64,000 nt of DNA, from assembly GCF_000021745.1 (NCBI RefSeq), contig NC_011666.1:1736001-1800000 (forward strand). The letters run 5' to 3'. Positions 19,357-28,547 of the stretch are shown one piece after another. The first letter of the stretch is position 1. Every line of letters begins with the position of its first letter. Position numbers and translations under genes: made by a program. Origin of the DNA: Methylocella silvestris BL2 (lineage in GTDB: Bacteria; Pseudomonadota; Alphaproteobacteria; Rhizobiales; Beijerinckiaceae). The notes under the pieces were generated by a model, which had not been told where the DNA came from, ran no database searches, and was given only the letters and a program-made list of their open reading frames with translations.

Positions 19357-20175
19357 TCAGACATGGGCGCGCGCGGCCATGAAAAGATCAAGCTCCTCGG
19401 GCGTCATGTGAACCAGGTTTTCCTCGGCCGGAAAGCCGCCGTCATGCACGTCGCGCACATAGGCCGCGGCCGTCTCCCGCATCAGCCGGCCGACCTCCTG
19501 ATAGCGGCGGTTGTGGCGGAAATTCCGCGCGCCAAAGCCCAAAACATCGGTGATCACCAGCACCTGCCCGTCGGTCCGGCGGCCGGCGCCGATGCCGATG
19601 GTCGGGGCGCGGACGGCCCGGGTGATTTCCGCCGCCACCTCCTCGGGGATCATTTCCAGCACCAGCATTTTCATGCCGGCCTCGTCGAGACGGATCGCGT
19701 CGGCGAGGAGTCTTGCGGCATCTTGCGCCGAGCGGCCCTTGAGGCGCTTGTCGGCATGCGTTTGCGGCTCAAGGCCCAAGTGGCAGCAGACCTCGATCCC
19801 CGCGTCGGTAAGCGCTTTCAGGACCGCAACGTCGGCGCCCTCGAATTTGACGATGTCGGCGCCCGCGCCGATCAGCGCGCGCGCGCTGGCGATGGCGATC
19901 TCGGGGCCGCCATAAGTTTCAAACGGCAGATCGCCGATGATCACGGCGTCCGGCGCGCCGCGCCGCGCGGCGGCGACATGATGGCGCATGTCGGCAAGCG
20001 TCACTTCGCGCTCGCTCGCATAGCCAAGCACATTGGCTCCGACGCTGTCGCCGACGAGAATGACATCGACGCCGGCCTCGGCCTCGGCGCGAGCGGTCGG
20101 CGCGTCATAGGCGGTCAGCACGGCGATGGGTTCGCCGCGCCGCTTCATTTCGAAAAATCGTGCGCTTTTGTTCAT
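19357..20175 (-). CDS. panB: 3-methyl-2-oxobutanoate hydroxymethyltransferase
   Basis: A 272-residue TIM-barrel enzyme that makes ketopantoate from 2-oxoisovalerate and methylene-tetrahydrofolate, the first step of pantothenate and CoA synthesis. The family signature L-T-A-Y-D-A-P-T-A-R, the Mg-binding V-G-D-S-V-G (about 41-46), the K-F-E-G (about 113-116) and the G-I-G-A-G-x-x-x-D-G-Q-V-L-V block (about 195-208) are all present. It is divergent from dnaG with 208 bases between starts. panC is not adjacent. Confidence 0.96.
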   Translation of the reverse strand: MNKSARFFEMKRRGEPIAVLTAYDAPTARAEAEAGVDVILVGDSVGANVLGYASEREVTLADMRHHVAAARRGAPDAVIIGDLPFETYGGPEIAIASARALIGAGADIVKFEGADVAVLKALTDAGIEVCCHLGLEPQTHADKRLKGRSAQDAARLLADAIRLDEAGMKMLVLEMIPEEVAAEITRAVRAPTIGIGAGRRTDGQVLVITDVLGFGARNFRHNRRYQEVGRLMRETAAAYVRDVHDGGFPAEENLVHMTPEELDLFMAARAHV

Positions 20176-20383
20176 CGCCAGCCGTGCCTCGCAGGTTCAA
20201 CACGCCGCAATCATGCGGCGGAGCAACGTCGCCGCGCCCTTTTGCGCGATCTTAAATCATGATTCCGCTGCGCCTGATATGATCCCGAAAAGTCGCAGAC
20301 GTTCGAACCGGCATCTTGATCTGTGGGGAAAAGCGCGATCCGGCTTGATCCTTCGCCCCGTTCTGCGCCTTTGGACATTGACC

Positions 20384-22327
20384 ATGCGCTTTTCTCCAAG
20401 CTTCCTCGATGACGTCAAGGCGAGGCTTCCGGTCTCGGAGGTCGTGCGCCGGCGCGTCAAGCTGATTCGCGCCGGACGCGAGTGGAAAGGGCTGTCGCCG
20501 TTCAATACGGAGAAGACGCCGTCCTTTTTCGTCAACGACCAGAAAATGGCCTGGTTCGACCTGTCGGCCGGCAAGAACGGCAATATTTTTGACTTCGTCA
20601 TGGAGACCGAGGGCCTGTCGTTCCGCGAGGCCGTCGAGCGGCTCGCCGCCGAGGCCGGCGTGCCGCTGCCGCAGGCCTCGCCGGAAGCCGAGGCGCAGGA
20701 GCAAAAGCGCGCCGGCCTGCATGAGACGCTCGGGCTGGCCGCGGATTTTTTCTGCGCGCAACTCGCCGGGCCGTCCGGCGGCAAGGCCCGCGATTATCTC
20801 ACCGGGCGCGCGCTGAGCGCTGAGGCGCAAAAAAACTTCCGCATCGGCTATGCGCCCGCCGACAAATTCGCCCTGCGCGACCACCTCGCCGGCAAGGGCG
20901 TCGCGCGCGACACCATGATCGAAGCCGGTCTTTTGATCCATGGCGAGGATATCGCCGTCCCCTATGACCGCTTCCGCGACCGCATCATCTTCCCGATCTG
21001 CGACCGCTCGGGCCGGCCGATCGCCTTTGGCGGCCGGGCGCTGAGCGCCGAGGCGCAGCCCAAATATCTGAATTCGCCGGAAACGACGCTGTTTCACAAG
21101 GGCGGCGTGCTGTTCAATCACCACCGCGCGCGGACGGCTGCGCATAGCTCGGATCGAATCATCGTCGTCGAGGGCTATGTCGATGTGATCGCTTTGTCCG
21201 AAGCCGGGTTTGCGGAGACGGTCGCCCCGCTCGGCACGGCGCTGACGCCGGATCAGGCCGAGCTTTTGTGGCAGATGACGGCGGAGCCGATCCTCTGTTT
21301 CGACGGCGACAAGGCCGGCCGCAAGGCGGCCTATCGCGCGATCGACATGGCCCTGCCGCTGATCGGCGCCGGCCGCTCGCTGCGTTTCGCGCTGCTGCCC
21401 GAAGGCCAGGACCCGGACGATCTGATCCGCTCGGCCGGCCCTCATGCCATGGCGGACGTTTTGTCGCAGGCCCTGCCGCTCGCCGATTTGATCTGGCGCC
21501 GCGAGACCGAAGGCGCGGATTTTTCAACGCCCGAACGGCGCGCGGGATTCGAGCGCCGGCTTGATGAGATCGCCCAGGAGATCCGCGACGAAACTCTGCG
21601 GCGCTACTATCGGGACGAGTTCCGCCAGCGCCGGCAATCCCTCTTCGCGCCGCAGCGCAGCACCGTCAAAGCGCCCTGGCGCGAGGGCTCCCGGCCCGCG
21701 CAAGGCGCGCGGCGCGGATTCGGACCGGGGCGCGACGGCTTCCAAACCGCCGACGCGGCGCCCGTCCGGCTTACCGCAAGCCCGAGCCTTGCGGGATCCG
21801 CGCTGATGATGCGCTCCGGCGCCTCCGGCCTGCCCCCGCGCGAGGCCCTTATCTTGTTGATTTTGATCAGCCATCCGGGCCTGATCGAGCAGCATTTGGA
21901 AGACATCGCCGATATTGAATTTTCCGGCCGTGACGCCGGCGTTCTGCGCGATCGGCTTATCGACAAGGTCAGTTCGGCGCCGCTCGATCCGGCCGGCGCG
22001 CGCGCCTTCGCGCAGGAGGAGGGATTTGGGGCCGTGCTGGCGCGGCTCGACGCCTTCGCCGCCCATGCCTCGCATTGGTATATGAAGGAAAACGCCGCCG
22101 AAGCGGACGCCGATGAGGTTTTGAAGCAGGCTTTGACCTTGCACCACAAGGAGCGCGGCTTAAATAAGGACCTCCGCGCCGCGCAGCAGGCGTTCGAGCG
22201 GGATATGACCGACGTCAATCTCGCGCGCCTCAAGGCCATCCGCGAGGACCTTAATGCTTTGGGCGGAACGGAGGCCACGGTCGAGGGGTTTGGGGCGCTT
22301 TCCGGGCGCCAAAGCGGGAGCTTGTGA
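20384..22327 (+). CDS. dnaG: DNA primase
   Basis: A 647-residue primase that makes RNA primers at the replication fork. The order is N-terminal CHC2-type domain (1-95), TOPRIM catalytic core with V-V-E-G-Y-V-D-V-I-A (about 265) and C-F-D-G-D-K-A-G-R-K-A (about 305-315), then a helicase-interaction tail. The N-terminal zinc-ribbon ligands are missing: G-L-S-P-F-N-T-E-K-T-P-S keeps the shape of the motif but has Ser and Asn instead of Cys and His, and the later Cys pair reads D-L-S-A-G-K-N-G. From memory this degeneration is shared by other rhizobial DnaGs. The ATG at 20384 is chosen by homology; the long open frame upstream is not coding. Confidence 0.95.
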   Translation: MRFSPSFLDDVKARLPVSEVVRRRVKLIRAGREWKGLSPFNTEKTPSFFVNDQKMAWFDLSAGKNGNIFDFVMETEGLSFREAVERLAAEAGVPLPQASPEAEAQEQKRAGLHETLGLAADFFCAQLAGPSGGKARDYLTGRALSAEAQKNFRIGYAPADKFALRDHLAGKGVARDTMIEAGLLIHGEDIAVPYDRFRDRIIFPICDRSGRPIAFGGRALSAEAQPKYLNSPETTLFHKGGVLFNHHRARTAAHSSDRIIVVEGYVDVIALSEAGFAETVAPLGTALTPDQAELLWQMTAEPILCFDGDKAGRKAAYRAIDMALPLIGAGRSLRFALLPEGQDPDDLIRSAGPHAMADVLSQALPLADLIWRRETEGADFSTPERRAGFERRLDEIAQEIRDETLRRYYRDEFRQRRQSLFAPQRSTVKAPWREGSRPAQGARRGFGPGRDGFQTADAAPVRLTASPSLAGSALMMRSGASGLPPREALILLILISHPGLIEQHLEDIADIEFSGRDAGVLRDRLIDKVSSAPLDPAGARAFAQEEGFGAVLARLDAFAAHASHWYMKENAAEADADEVLKQALTLHHKERGLNKDLRAAQQAFERDMTDVNLARLKAIREDLNALGGTEATVEGFGALSGRQSGSL

Positions 22328-22756
22328 CGCTCGGGTCTTTGACTCGTGCGTTTTTCTTCATATAGAAGGGGCAAACCCCCGAAACTCATAGCGAGCTTCG
22401 GGCGCTGGTTTGTGTTTGGCGGCGCGCGGCTGTTTGGAACGAGCGTCGGCGAAAACAAAAAGATCATGTGTGCGCTTCAGGGTTGACGAATTTTCAAAGT
22501 TCACGATCTGGTGACCCATCGCGATCTCGAGGACGTCAGGATCTTTTCGCGCAGCTTGGATCGGCGTGCGGGCCGCCTCGCTGCAATCGATGGCGCATGT
22601 CACCTTAACGGCTGGCCCAAAGCTGGCCCTGTTCATCTTGAAGGACTGTTCACGACAGACGCGACGCGCTCCAGCGCTTTCGCCGCGGAATTCGCCGGCG
22701 GCGGCAGCCTCTTTGTGCGCGAAACGTCTGTTTGAACGGTCCTCAACGCGGAGACC
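22328..22756. other. dnaG-rpoD intergenic region
   Basis: 429 bases with lower GC content than the flanks. Short frames exist (for example 22511-22735) but have no family-like character. The stretch probably carries the rpoD promoter(s). A TTGACG at 22483-22488 could be a -35 element, but the matching -10 is poor, so I do not mark it as a promoter. Confidence 0.5.
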
Positions 22757-24811
22757 ATGATGGCGAAGAAGGATAACGAAAAGACCGAGGCGGAAGGCGG
22801 CGTGGTCGAGACCGCGGACAGCCCCCTGCTCGATCTGTCCGACGCCGCCGTCAAGCGGATGATCAAGGCCGCCAAGAAGCGCGGCTTCGTCACCTATGCC
22901 GAATTGAACGCCGTGCTTCCGTCCGAGGAAGTCAATTCGGAACAGATCGAAGACATTCTGGCGATGCTCAATGAAATGGGCATCAATGTCGTCGAGACCG
23001 AAGAGCAGGAAGAAGGCGAAGCCGAGGAAGCCGCCGAGGAAGAGGAAGCCGAAGGCGGCGATCTCGTCGAGGCCTCGACCGTGAAAGCCGTCACGGTCCG
23101 CTCCTCCGAGCCCGCTGACCGCACCGACGATCCGGTGCGCATGTATCTGCGCGAGATGGGCTCGGTCGAGCTTTTGTCGCGCGAGGGCGAAATCGCGATC
23201 GCCAAGCGCATCGAGGCGGGACGCGAGGCGATGATCGCTGGACTTTGCGAAAGCCCGCTGACGTTTCAGGCCATCATCATCTGGCGCGACGAATTGAACG
23301 ACAGCAAGGTTCTGCTGCGCGACATCATCGATCTCGAGGCGACCTACGCGGGCCCGGACGGACGCAATACGCCGAAAATCGACATGACTGCTCCCGGCGC
23401 CGCCGAGGCCCTCGCCGCGCAGCAGGCCGCGCCGGCCACTGCGCCGCTGACGCCGCCCGCGCGTCTTCGCCCCGCCGGCGAAGATGGCGTAGATCCGCCG
23501 ATCCCCGAGGACGTCTTCGACGAAGAAGACGATATGGAGAATTCCGTCTCCCTCTCGGCGATGGAGGCCGAGCTGAAGCCGAAGGTGCTCGACACCTTTG
23601 ATCGCGTCGCCGACGCCTATAAGAAGCTGCGCCGGCTGCAGGACCAGAACGTCGAGAACAAGCTGAAGAACGAGTCGCTGTCGCCCTCGCAGGAGCGCAA
23701 ATATAAAACGCTCAAGAAAGAGGTCGTCACCGACGTCAAATCGCTGTCGCTCAATCCGAACCGGATCGAGGCGCTGGTCGAGCAGCTCTACGACATCAAC
23801 AAGCGCCTGATCGGACTCGAGACGCGGCTTTTGCGGCTGGCCGAGGGCTCCGGGGTCACGCGCGAAGATTTCTTGCGCAATTACCAGAATTCCGAGCTCG
23901 ATCCGAAATGGCTGCTGCGCGTCTCGAAGCTTGGCGGGCGCGGTTGGCGTGATTTCGTCGCGACCGCCAAGGATCAGATCAAGGATCTGCTCGCCGAAAT
24001 CCATGCGCTCGCCACGGAAACCGGACTCGAAATCCAGGAATTCCGCAAGATCGTGCATATGGTGCAAAAGGGCGAGCGCGAAGCCCGGCAGGCGAAAAAG
24101 GAAATGGTCGAGGCCAATCTTCGCCTCGTCATCTCGATCGCCAAGAAATACACCAATCGCGGCCTGCAATTCCTCGACCTCATCCAGGAAGGCAATATCG
24201 GCCTGATGAAGGCGGTCGATAAATTCGAATATCGCCGCGGCTACAAATTCTCGACTTACGCGACGTGGTGGATCCGGCAGGCGATCACCCGCAGCATTGC
24301 GGATCAGGCCAGAACGATCCGCATTCCGGTCCATATGATCGAGACGATCAACAAGATCGTGCGCACCTCGCGACAGATGCTGCATGAGATCGGCCGCGAG
24401 CCGACGCCTGAAGAACTCGCCGAAAAGCTCGCCATGCCGCTTGAGAAAGTGCGCAAGGTTTTGAAGATCGCCAAAGAGCCGATCTCCCTCGAAACGCCGA
24501 TCGGCGATGAGGAAGATTCGCATCTTGGCGATTTCATCGAAGACAAGAACGCGATTTTGCCGATCGACGCCGCGATCCAGTCCAATCTGCGCGAGACGAC
24601 GACCCGTGTGCTCGCCTCGCTGACGCCGCGCGAGGAGCGCGTCCTGCGCATGCGCTTTGGCATCGGCATGAACACCGATCACACGCTGGAGGAAGTCGGC
24701 CAGCAGTTTTCGGTGACGCGTGAGCGCATCCGGCAAATCGAGGCAAAGGCGCTGCGCAAGCTGAAGCATCCGTCGCGATCGCGCAAACTGCGCAGCTTCC
24801 TCGACAACTAA
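22757..24811 (+). CDS. rpoD: RNA polymerase primary sigma factor
   Basis: A 684-residue housekeeping sigma-70. Region 1.1 lies at the N terminus, followed by an acidic Glu-rich stretch (residues about 75-100). Region 1.2 is [11 protein letters not shown], then a long non-conserved insert. Region 2 contains [16 protein letters not shown] and the -10-recognising [15 protein letters not shown]. Region 4.2 ends in [17 protein letters not shown]. Two adjacent ATGs (22757 and 22760) are possible starts behind GGAG. The dnaG-rpoD order is conserved across bacteria. Confidence 0.98.
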   Translation: MMAKKDNEKTEAEGGVVETADSPLLDLSDAAVKRMIKAAKKRGFVTYAELNAVLPSEEVNSEQIEDILAMLNEMGINVVETEEQEEGEAEEAAEEEEAEGGDLVEASTVKAVTVRSSEPADRTDDPVRMYLREMGSVELLSREGEIAIAKRIEAGREAMIAGLCESPLTFQAIIIWRDELNDSKVLLRDIIDLEATYAGPDGRNTPKIDMTAPGAAEALAAQQAAPATAPLTPPARLRPAGEDGVDPPIPEDVFDEEDDMENSVSLSAMEAELKPKVLDTFDRVADAYKKLRRLQDQNVENKLKNESLSPSQERKYKTLKKEVVTDVKSLSLNPNRIEALVEQLYDINKRLIGLETRLLRLAEGSGVTREDFLRNYQNSELDPKWLLRVSKLGGRGWRDFVATAKDQIKDLLAEIHALATETGLEIQEFRKIVHMVQKGEREARQAKKEMVEANLRLVISIAKKYTNRGLQFLDLIQEGNIGLMKAVDKFEYRRGYKFSTYATWWIRQAITRSIADQARTIRIPVHMIETINKIVRTSRQMLHEIGREPTPEELAEKLAMPLEKVRKVLKIAKEPISLETPIGDEEDSHLGDFIEDKNAILPIDAAIQSNLRETTTRVLASLTPREERVLRMRFGIGMNTDHTLEEVGQQFSVTRERIRQIEAKALRKLKHPSRSRKLRSFLDN

Positions 24812-24870
24812 TCGCGTGCGACGCCGCAATCAGGTCTAAGCTGATAACGGCGCGCAATGCTTTTTAGATT

Positions 24871-25104
24871 CTACTGAACCTTGAATAATTGTTGATGCAG
24901 AGCATCCGGAATGGTGCTTTCCGGCATAGCCACCATCGTATGGCCGTTCATCTTGACGACATAGACGGTCGCCTTCTTGCCGTCAGCAAGCGTTACTTCC
25001 TGCTGTTTCACCAGTTCGACTTGCATCATCTTGGCTTCGACCGCACCGGCGGCAAAGAATAGGGCCGCGCCGAAAGCGGCGGCCGGGATCAGGCGTCCGA
25101 GCAT
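24871..25104 (-). CDS. small exported protein of unknown function
   Basis: A 77-residue protein with a signal peptide: M-L-G-R-L, a hydrophobic core, and cleavage likely after A-V-E-A, leaving a mature chain of about 53 residues. The mature part holds V-T-L-A-D-G-K-K-A-T-V-Y-V-V and no cysteines or metal-binding patterns. The start at 25104 has an AAGGAG ribosome site 7 bases upstream, which supports it being a real gene. The family is not recognised. It is convergent with rpoD, and a 244-base gap to bluB holds its likely promoter. Confidence 0.7.
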   Translation of the reverse strand: MLGRLIPAAAFGAALFFAAGAVEAKMMQVELVKQQEVTLADGKKATVYVVKMNGHTMVAMPESTIPDALHQQLFKVQ

Positions 25105-25348
25105 TATTTTTACTCCTTGGATTATCGTTACCCGTAGTTGGCCGCGTCGCGTCCGTTCTGCGGTTAAAGATTTGGGATTGAAGCGTATCTGCGCGCAGGC
25201 AGAGGCCGCCTGCGCTGTTGGATCCGCTCTCACTGATCCGGGAGCGGGGCGGCGTGACGGGTCAGTCGCCGAATATTTCGGAGCCGCGGAGAATTTTGTT
25301 ACACGGAGCCCCTGCCCGCGCAATAAAATCTCTTACGCAGAGCCAGAC

Positions 25349-26005
25349 CTAGCGGCGATGCAGTTCGGCGCCCGCCGCCTCATGCGCCTGCCAGCCGCGC
25401 CGCTCAAGTTCGGGGTCCGGGCATTCCTCTTCCGGGTAGCCGAGGCAGAGATAGGCGATCAGCTTCCAGGGCGCCGGCGCATCGAGCGCGCGCGTTATTT
25501 CCAGCGGATCGATGATCGAGACCCAGCCCAATCCCAGACCATGCGCGCGCGCCGTCAGCCACAGCGTATGGATTGCGGCGACCACGGAGTAATCCAGCAT
25601 TTCCGGCATGGTGGCGCGGCCGAGGCCGTGGCCGGTCGCGGTCGCATGATCGCAGAAAACTGCGAGATGGACAGGCGCGTCGCGAAGGCCGGCGAGCTTC
25701 AGCCGCGCATAGAGCGAGGCGCGTTCGCCGTCATAGGTTGCGAGCGCCGCCGCATTGCAGGCAGAGAAATTAGCGATGACCGCCTCGCGGCGGGCGGGAG
25801 TCTCGACGCTGACGAAGCGCCAGGGTTGGCTGTTGCCGACGGAGGGAGAGTGCGACGCTGCGCGCAGCAATCGCTCGACCAATCCGTCCGGCACTGCGTC
25901 CGAGCGGAAGCTGCGAACGTCGCGCCGCCATTTGAACAAATCCTCAAGCCCGCGCAAGAAACCCGCGTCGAAGACAGGCGGCCGCTCAGCTAGACGCTCG
26001 CTCAA
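25349..26005 (-). CDS. bluB: 5,6-dimethylbenzimidazole synthase
   Basis: A 218-residue flavin-destructase of the nitroreductase fold. BluB cleaves FMNH2 with O2 to give 5,6-dimethylbenzimidazole, the lower ligand of vitamin B12. Typical blocks are F-K-W-R-R-D-V-R-S-F-R, A-S-H-S-P-S-V-G-N-S-Q-P-W-R-F and G-R-A-T-M-P-E-M-L-D-Y-S-V-V-A-A-I. They separate BluB from general nitroreductases. No other cobalamin gene is in the window. B12 would be needed for methylmalonyl-CoA mutase when propane carbon enters as propionyl-CoA, which is a background link only. Confidence 0.92.
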   Translation of the reverse strand: MSERLAERPPVFDAGFLRGLEDLFKWRRDVRSFRSDAVPDGLVERLLRAASHSPSVGNSQPWRFVSVETPARREAVIANFSACNAAALATYDGERASLYARLKLAGLRDAPVHLAVFCDHATATGHGLGRATMPEMLDYSVVAAIHTLWLTARAHGLGLGWVSIIDPLEITRALDAPAPWKLIAYLCLGYPEEECPDPELERRGWQAHEAAGAELHRR

Positions 26006-26023
26006 AGCGATCGCCCTCGCGCC

Positions 26024-27121
26024 TTAGTTGGCGAAGCGGAAATGCAGCACGTCGCCATCGCCGACCACATAATCCTTGCCCTCAAGACGGAATTTGCCCG
26101 CCTCGCGCGCGCCGGCCTCGCCGTCGTTTGCGACATAGTCAGCATAGGCGATCGTCTCGGAGCGGATAAAGCCTTTTTCGAAATCGGTATGGATGACGCC
26201 AGCCGCCTGCGGCGCCCGCGTCCCGGCCTCGATGGTCCAGGCGCGCGCCTCCTTGGGCCCCACCGTGAAATAGGTGATGAGATGCAAAAGGTCATAGCCC
26301 GCCCGGATCACCCGGTTGAGGCCGGGCTCGGCAAGGCCGACGGCTTCGAGATAGTCCTTGCGCTCCTCTTCCGGCAGCACGGCGATCTCGGCCTCGATCT
26401 TGGCTGAGACGGTCACCGCCGCCGCGCCCTCCTCTGCCGCCCGCGCCTCGACCGCCCTGGAGAAGCTGTTGCCGGAGGCGGCGGAGCTTTCCTCGACATT
26501 GCAGACATAGAGCACCGGCTTTGACGACAGCAGCCCGAGCCCCGCGAACAGCTTGCGCTCTTCGGGCTTTGTCTCGACGAGACGCGCCGGTCTGCCTTCG
26601 CGCAGCAGGACCAGACAGCGCTGCACCAGGTCCAGCGTTTCCTTGGCCTCCTTATCGGCGCCCTTGGCTTTCTTTTCGAGCGCGATGACCCGTTTTTCGA
26701 GGCTGTCGAGATCGGCCAGCATCAATTCGGTCTCGACCGTCTCGATGTCGTTGACCGGCGCGATCTTGCCCTCGACATGGGTGACGTCGTCGTCTTCAAA
26801 ACAGCGCACGACATGGGCGATGGCGTCGCATTCGCGGATATTGGCCAGAAACTGATTGCCGAGCCCCTCGCCTTTCGAGGCGCCGCGCACAAGGCCGGCG
26901 ATATCGACGAAAGTCAGCCGCGTCGGGATGATCTCCTTCGATCCGGCGATGCGCGCCAATATCTCGATACGGGGGTCCGGCACCGCGACGTCGCCCACAT
27001 TGGGCTCGATGGTGCAGAATGGGTAATTGGCCGCCTGCGCCGCCGCGGTCTGCGTCAGCGCATTGAAAAGGGTCGACTTGCCGACATTGGGCAGGCCGAC
27101 GATGCCGCATTTGAAGCCCAT
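26024..27121 (-). CDS. ychF: redox-regulated ribosome-associated ATPase/GTPase YchF
   Basis: A 365-residue Obg-family P-loop protein (also called OLA1/EngD) that binds ribosomes and hydrolyses ATP in preference to GTP. Walker A is G-L-P-N-V-G-K-S-T (8-16), switch II D-I-A-G-L-V-R-G-A-S-K-G-E-G-L-G-N is intact, and the C-terminal TGS domain includes A-W-T-I-E-A-G-T-R-A-P-Q-A-A-G-V-I-H. In most rhizobia it follows pth directly; here a toxin-antitoxin pair separates them. Confidence 0.96.
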   Translation of the reverse strand: MGFKCGIVGLPNVGKSTLFNALTQTAAAQAANYPFCTIEPNVGDVAVPDPRIEILARIAGSKEIIPTRLTFVDIAGLVRGASKGEGLGNQFLANIRECDAIAHVVRCFEDDDVTHVEGKIAPVNDIETVETELMLADLDSLEKRVIALEKKAKGADKEAKETLDLVQRCLVLLREGRPARLVETKPEERKLFAGLGLLSSKPVLYVCNVEESSAASGNSFSRAVEARAAEEGAAAVTVSAKIEAEIAVLPEEERKDYLEAVGLAEPGLNRVIRAGYDLLHLITYFTVGPKEARAWTIEAGTRAPQAAGVIHTDFEKGFIRSETIAYADYVANDGEAGAREAGKFRLEGKDYVVGDGDVLHFRFAN

Positions 27122-27136
27122 GGTTTTGAAACTCGT

Positions 27137-27583
27137 CTAATGCGCTTCAGCGCGGTTGGAAAACTCAGCCGTAAAGGGATTGGCGATGCGCATTCCGGCG
27201 ATTGTCCGGCCGTCCTGCATGTCCTCGGAGATGAAAAGCCGGCAACCCGCCATCAGCGCCGACGCGACCAGCAAGGCGTCCCACCAGCCAAGCCCGGCCT
27301 CGTCCTGAACAGCCCAGGCCTTGACGGTCGTCTTGGCGTCGAGCGGCGCGACGCACCAGGGCATGAGCTGGGTCAAATAGGACCGCGCCGCCGCCTCGTC
27401 AACAAAGTGGCGGCGCTGCGACAGCACCCTATAGCATTCATTTAGATTTTGCGGGCTGAGAACCAGCGTATGGTCCGCTATCGTCCGCCTCAGCAAATCC
27501 GCCGAGATCGCGCGCTTCATCGGCTCCGCCGGATCGAGCGCGTAGATCAGAATGTTGGTGTCGATGAAGAGCCGCGCGGTCAT
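27137..27583 (-). CDS. vapC: PIN-domain toxin, VapC type
   Basis: A 148-residue PIN-domain nuclease, the toxin of a type II toxin-antitoxin pair. It opens with L-F-I-D-T-N-I-L-I-Y-A-L-D (catalytic Asp8). The second acidic residue is Glu48 in N-L-N-E-C-Y-R-V-L. The third is the Asp in G-W-W-D-A-L-L-V-A-S-A-L. All members of the acidic site seem present, so it should be active. VapC proteins usually cut tRNA or rRNA. Its ATG (27583) lies inside the antitoxin frame. It sits between pth and ychF on the same strand and ends 15 bases before ychF. Confidence 0.85.
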   Translation of the reverse strand: MTARLFIDTNILIYALDPAEPMKRAISADLLRRTIADHTLVLSPQNLNECYRVLSQRRHFVDEAAARSYLTQLMPWCVAPLDAKTTVKAWAVQDEAGLGWWDALLVASALMAGCRLFISEDMQDGRTIAGMRIANPFTAEFSNRAEAH

Positions 27584-27797
27584 AAAGCTCGTCTCGCTTG
27601 GGCAGGTCGGCGGCGAGGCCCGGAAAGCCGGGCCCGCTCAGGAAAAATTCAAGGCCGGCGACCTGCTCCTTGCCGCGGCCCATGCGGGTTTCGAGCAGGC
27701 TGCCGACAAAAGCGGACATGCTCATCCCCGCCTTTGCGGCTTCGACCCGCAGCCAATCGGCAATCTCTTCGCGCAGGGTGATGGTGACGTTCTTCAT
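27438..27797 (-). CDS. vapB: ribbon-helix-helix antitoxin, VapB type, with long 3' overlap into the toxin
   Basis: A 119-residue frame. The first about 45 residues form a CopG/ribbon-helix-helix DNA-binding unit (M-K-N-V-T-I-T-L-R-E-E-I-A-D-W-L-R-V-E-A-A), followed by a toxin-binding tail ending in the family-like P-K-R-D-E-L-Y-D-R at about residue 71. Homologues of this kind normally stop near that point, close to the toxin ATG. Here the frame runs on for a further 48 residues, overlapping vapC by 146 bases in another frame. The extra tail is Asp/Ala/Gly-rich and looks like a shadow of vapC. Either the stop codon has been lost or the extension is translated. The start at 27797 is supported by homology. 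The pair probably represses its own promoter. Confidence 0.8.
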   Translation of the reverse strand: MKNVTITLREEIADWLRVEAAKAGMSMSAFVGSLLETRMGRGKEQVAGLEFFLSGPGFPGLAADLPKRDELYDRAALHRHQHSDLRARSGGADEARDLGGFAEADDSGPYAGSQPAKSK

Positions 27798-27835
27798 CAC
27801 ACGGATATCGTGCAACACAGATCTTGTGTCAAGAT

Positions 27836-28426
27836 CTATGGAACGTTCTTCCCCAGCGCCGCCTCCATATCCTTGAAAATCTTGGTCTGGAACGCGTCGT
27901 CCTCGCCCTTGGCGAGCAGCGGGGCGCTGGCCGCGACGGCTTTGCACAGCGCCTCGACCCAGGCGGCTTCGGATTTGGCGAAATCGCCGAGCACATAATT
28001 ATGCACCAGCGCGCGGTCGCCGGGGTGGCCGATGCCGAGGCGCACGCGGCGGTATTCATTGCCAATATGGGCGGTGATCGATTTCAAGCCATTATGGCCG
28101 GCGTTGCCGCCGCCCGTCTTGACCCGCACTTTTCCCGCCGGCAGATCGAGTTCATCGTGCAGCACGACGATGTCTTTGGGCTCGATTTTGAGATAGCGCG
28201 CGGCCTCGCCCACGGAGCGGCCGGAGTCATTCATATAGGTCTGCGGCGCGAGCAGCACGCAACGCTCGCCGGCGAGCGTGATCTCGCTGATTAATCCGTT
28301 GAACTTTGACCGGAATGGCGGGGCAGAATAATCGCGCGCGATCTGATCGAGCGCCATAAAGCCGATATTGTGCCGATTGCCGGCATAGGCTTTGCCCGGA
28401 TTGCCGAGACCGACAAGAAGGATCAT
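27836..28426 (-). CDS. pth: peptidyl-tRNA hydrolase
   Basis: A 196-residue essential esterase that frees tRNA from drop-off peptidyl-tRNA. It begins with L-V-G-L-G-N-P-G-K-A-Y-A-G-N-R-H-N-I-G-F, which carries the catalytic His. Q-T-Y-M-N-D-S-G-R-S-V, L-H-D-E-L-D-L-P and G-G-G-N-A-G-H-N-G-L-K-S-I complete the signature. It lies downstream of rplY on the same strand, the usual alphaproteobacterial order, though an intrinsic terminator (28484-28520) stands between them. Confidence 0.96.
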   Translation of the reverse strand: MILLVGLGNPGKAYAGNRHNIGFMALDQIARDYSAPPFRSKFNGLISEITLAGERCVLLAPQTYMNDSGRSVGEAARYLKIEPKDIVVLHDELDLPAGKVRVKTGGGNAGHNGLKSITAHIGNEYRRVRLGIGHPGDRALVHNYVLGDFAKSEAAWVEALCKAVAASAPLLAKGEDDAFQTKIFKDMEAALGKNVP

Positions 28427-28483
28427 GGCCCCATGCCTTAAAAGATCGACGGCTCGCGTCGGCCCGCGTTCGCTCCGTCGGAC

Positions 28484-28520
28484 AAAAAATCGCCGGGGTC
28501 AGGATTGACCTGCCCCGGCG
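28484..28520 (-). terminator. intrinsic terminator of rplY
   Basis: Read on the minus strand, an 8-bp GC stem CGCCGGGG/CCCCGGCG (28520-28513 with 28498-28491), extended by CAGG/CCTG after a one-base bulge, closes a short loop. A run of six T follows (28489-28484). This is a classic rho-independent terminator, 28 bases after the rplY stop. It implies that pth has its own promoter or depends on read-through. Confidence 0.85.
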
Positions 28521-28547
28521 CGGAACGCAGCGAAAGTCTCGCGAAAA

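Noticed and set aside
22511-22735. Small frame between dnaG and rpoD
   Set aside because: No ribosome site or homology-like pattern; overlaps the probable promoter region of rpoD.
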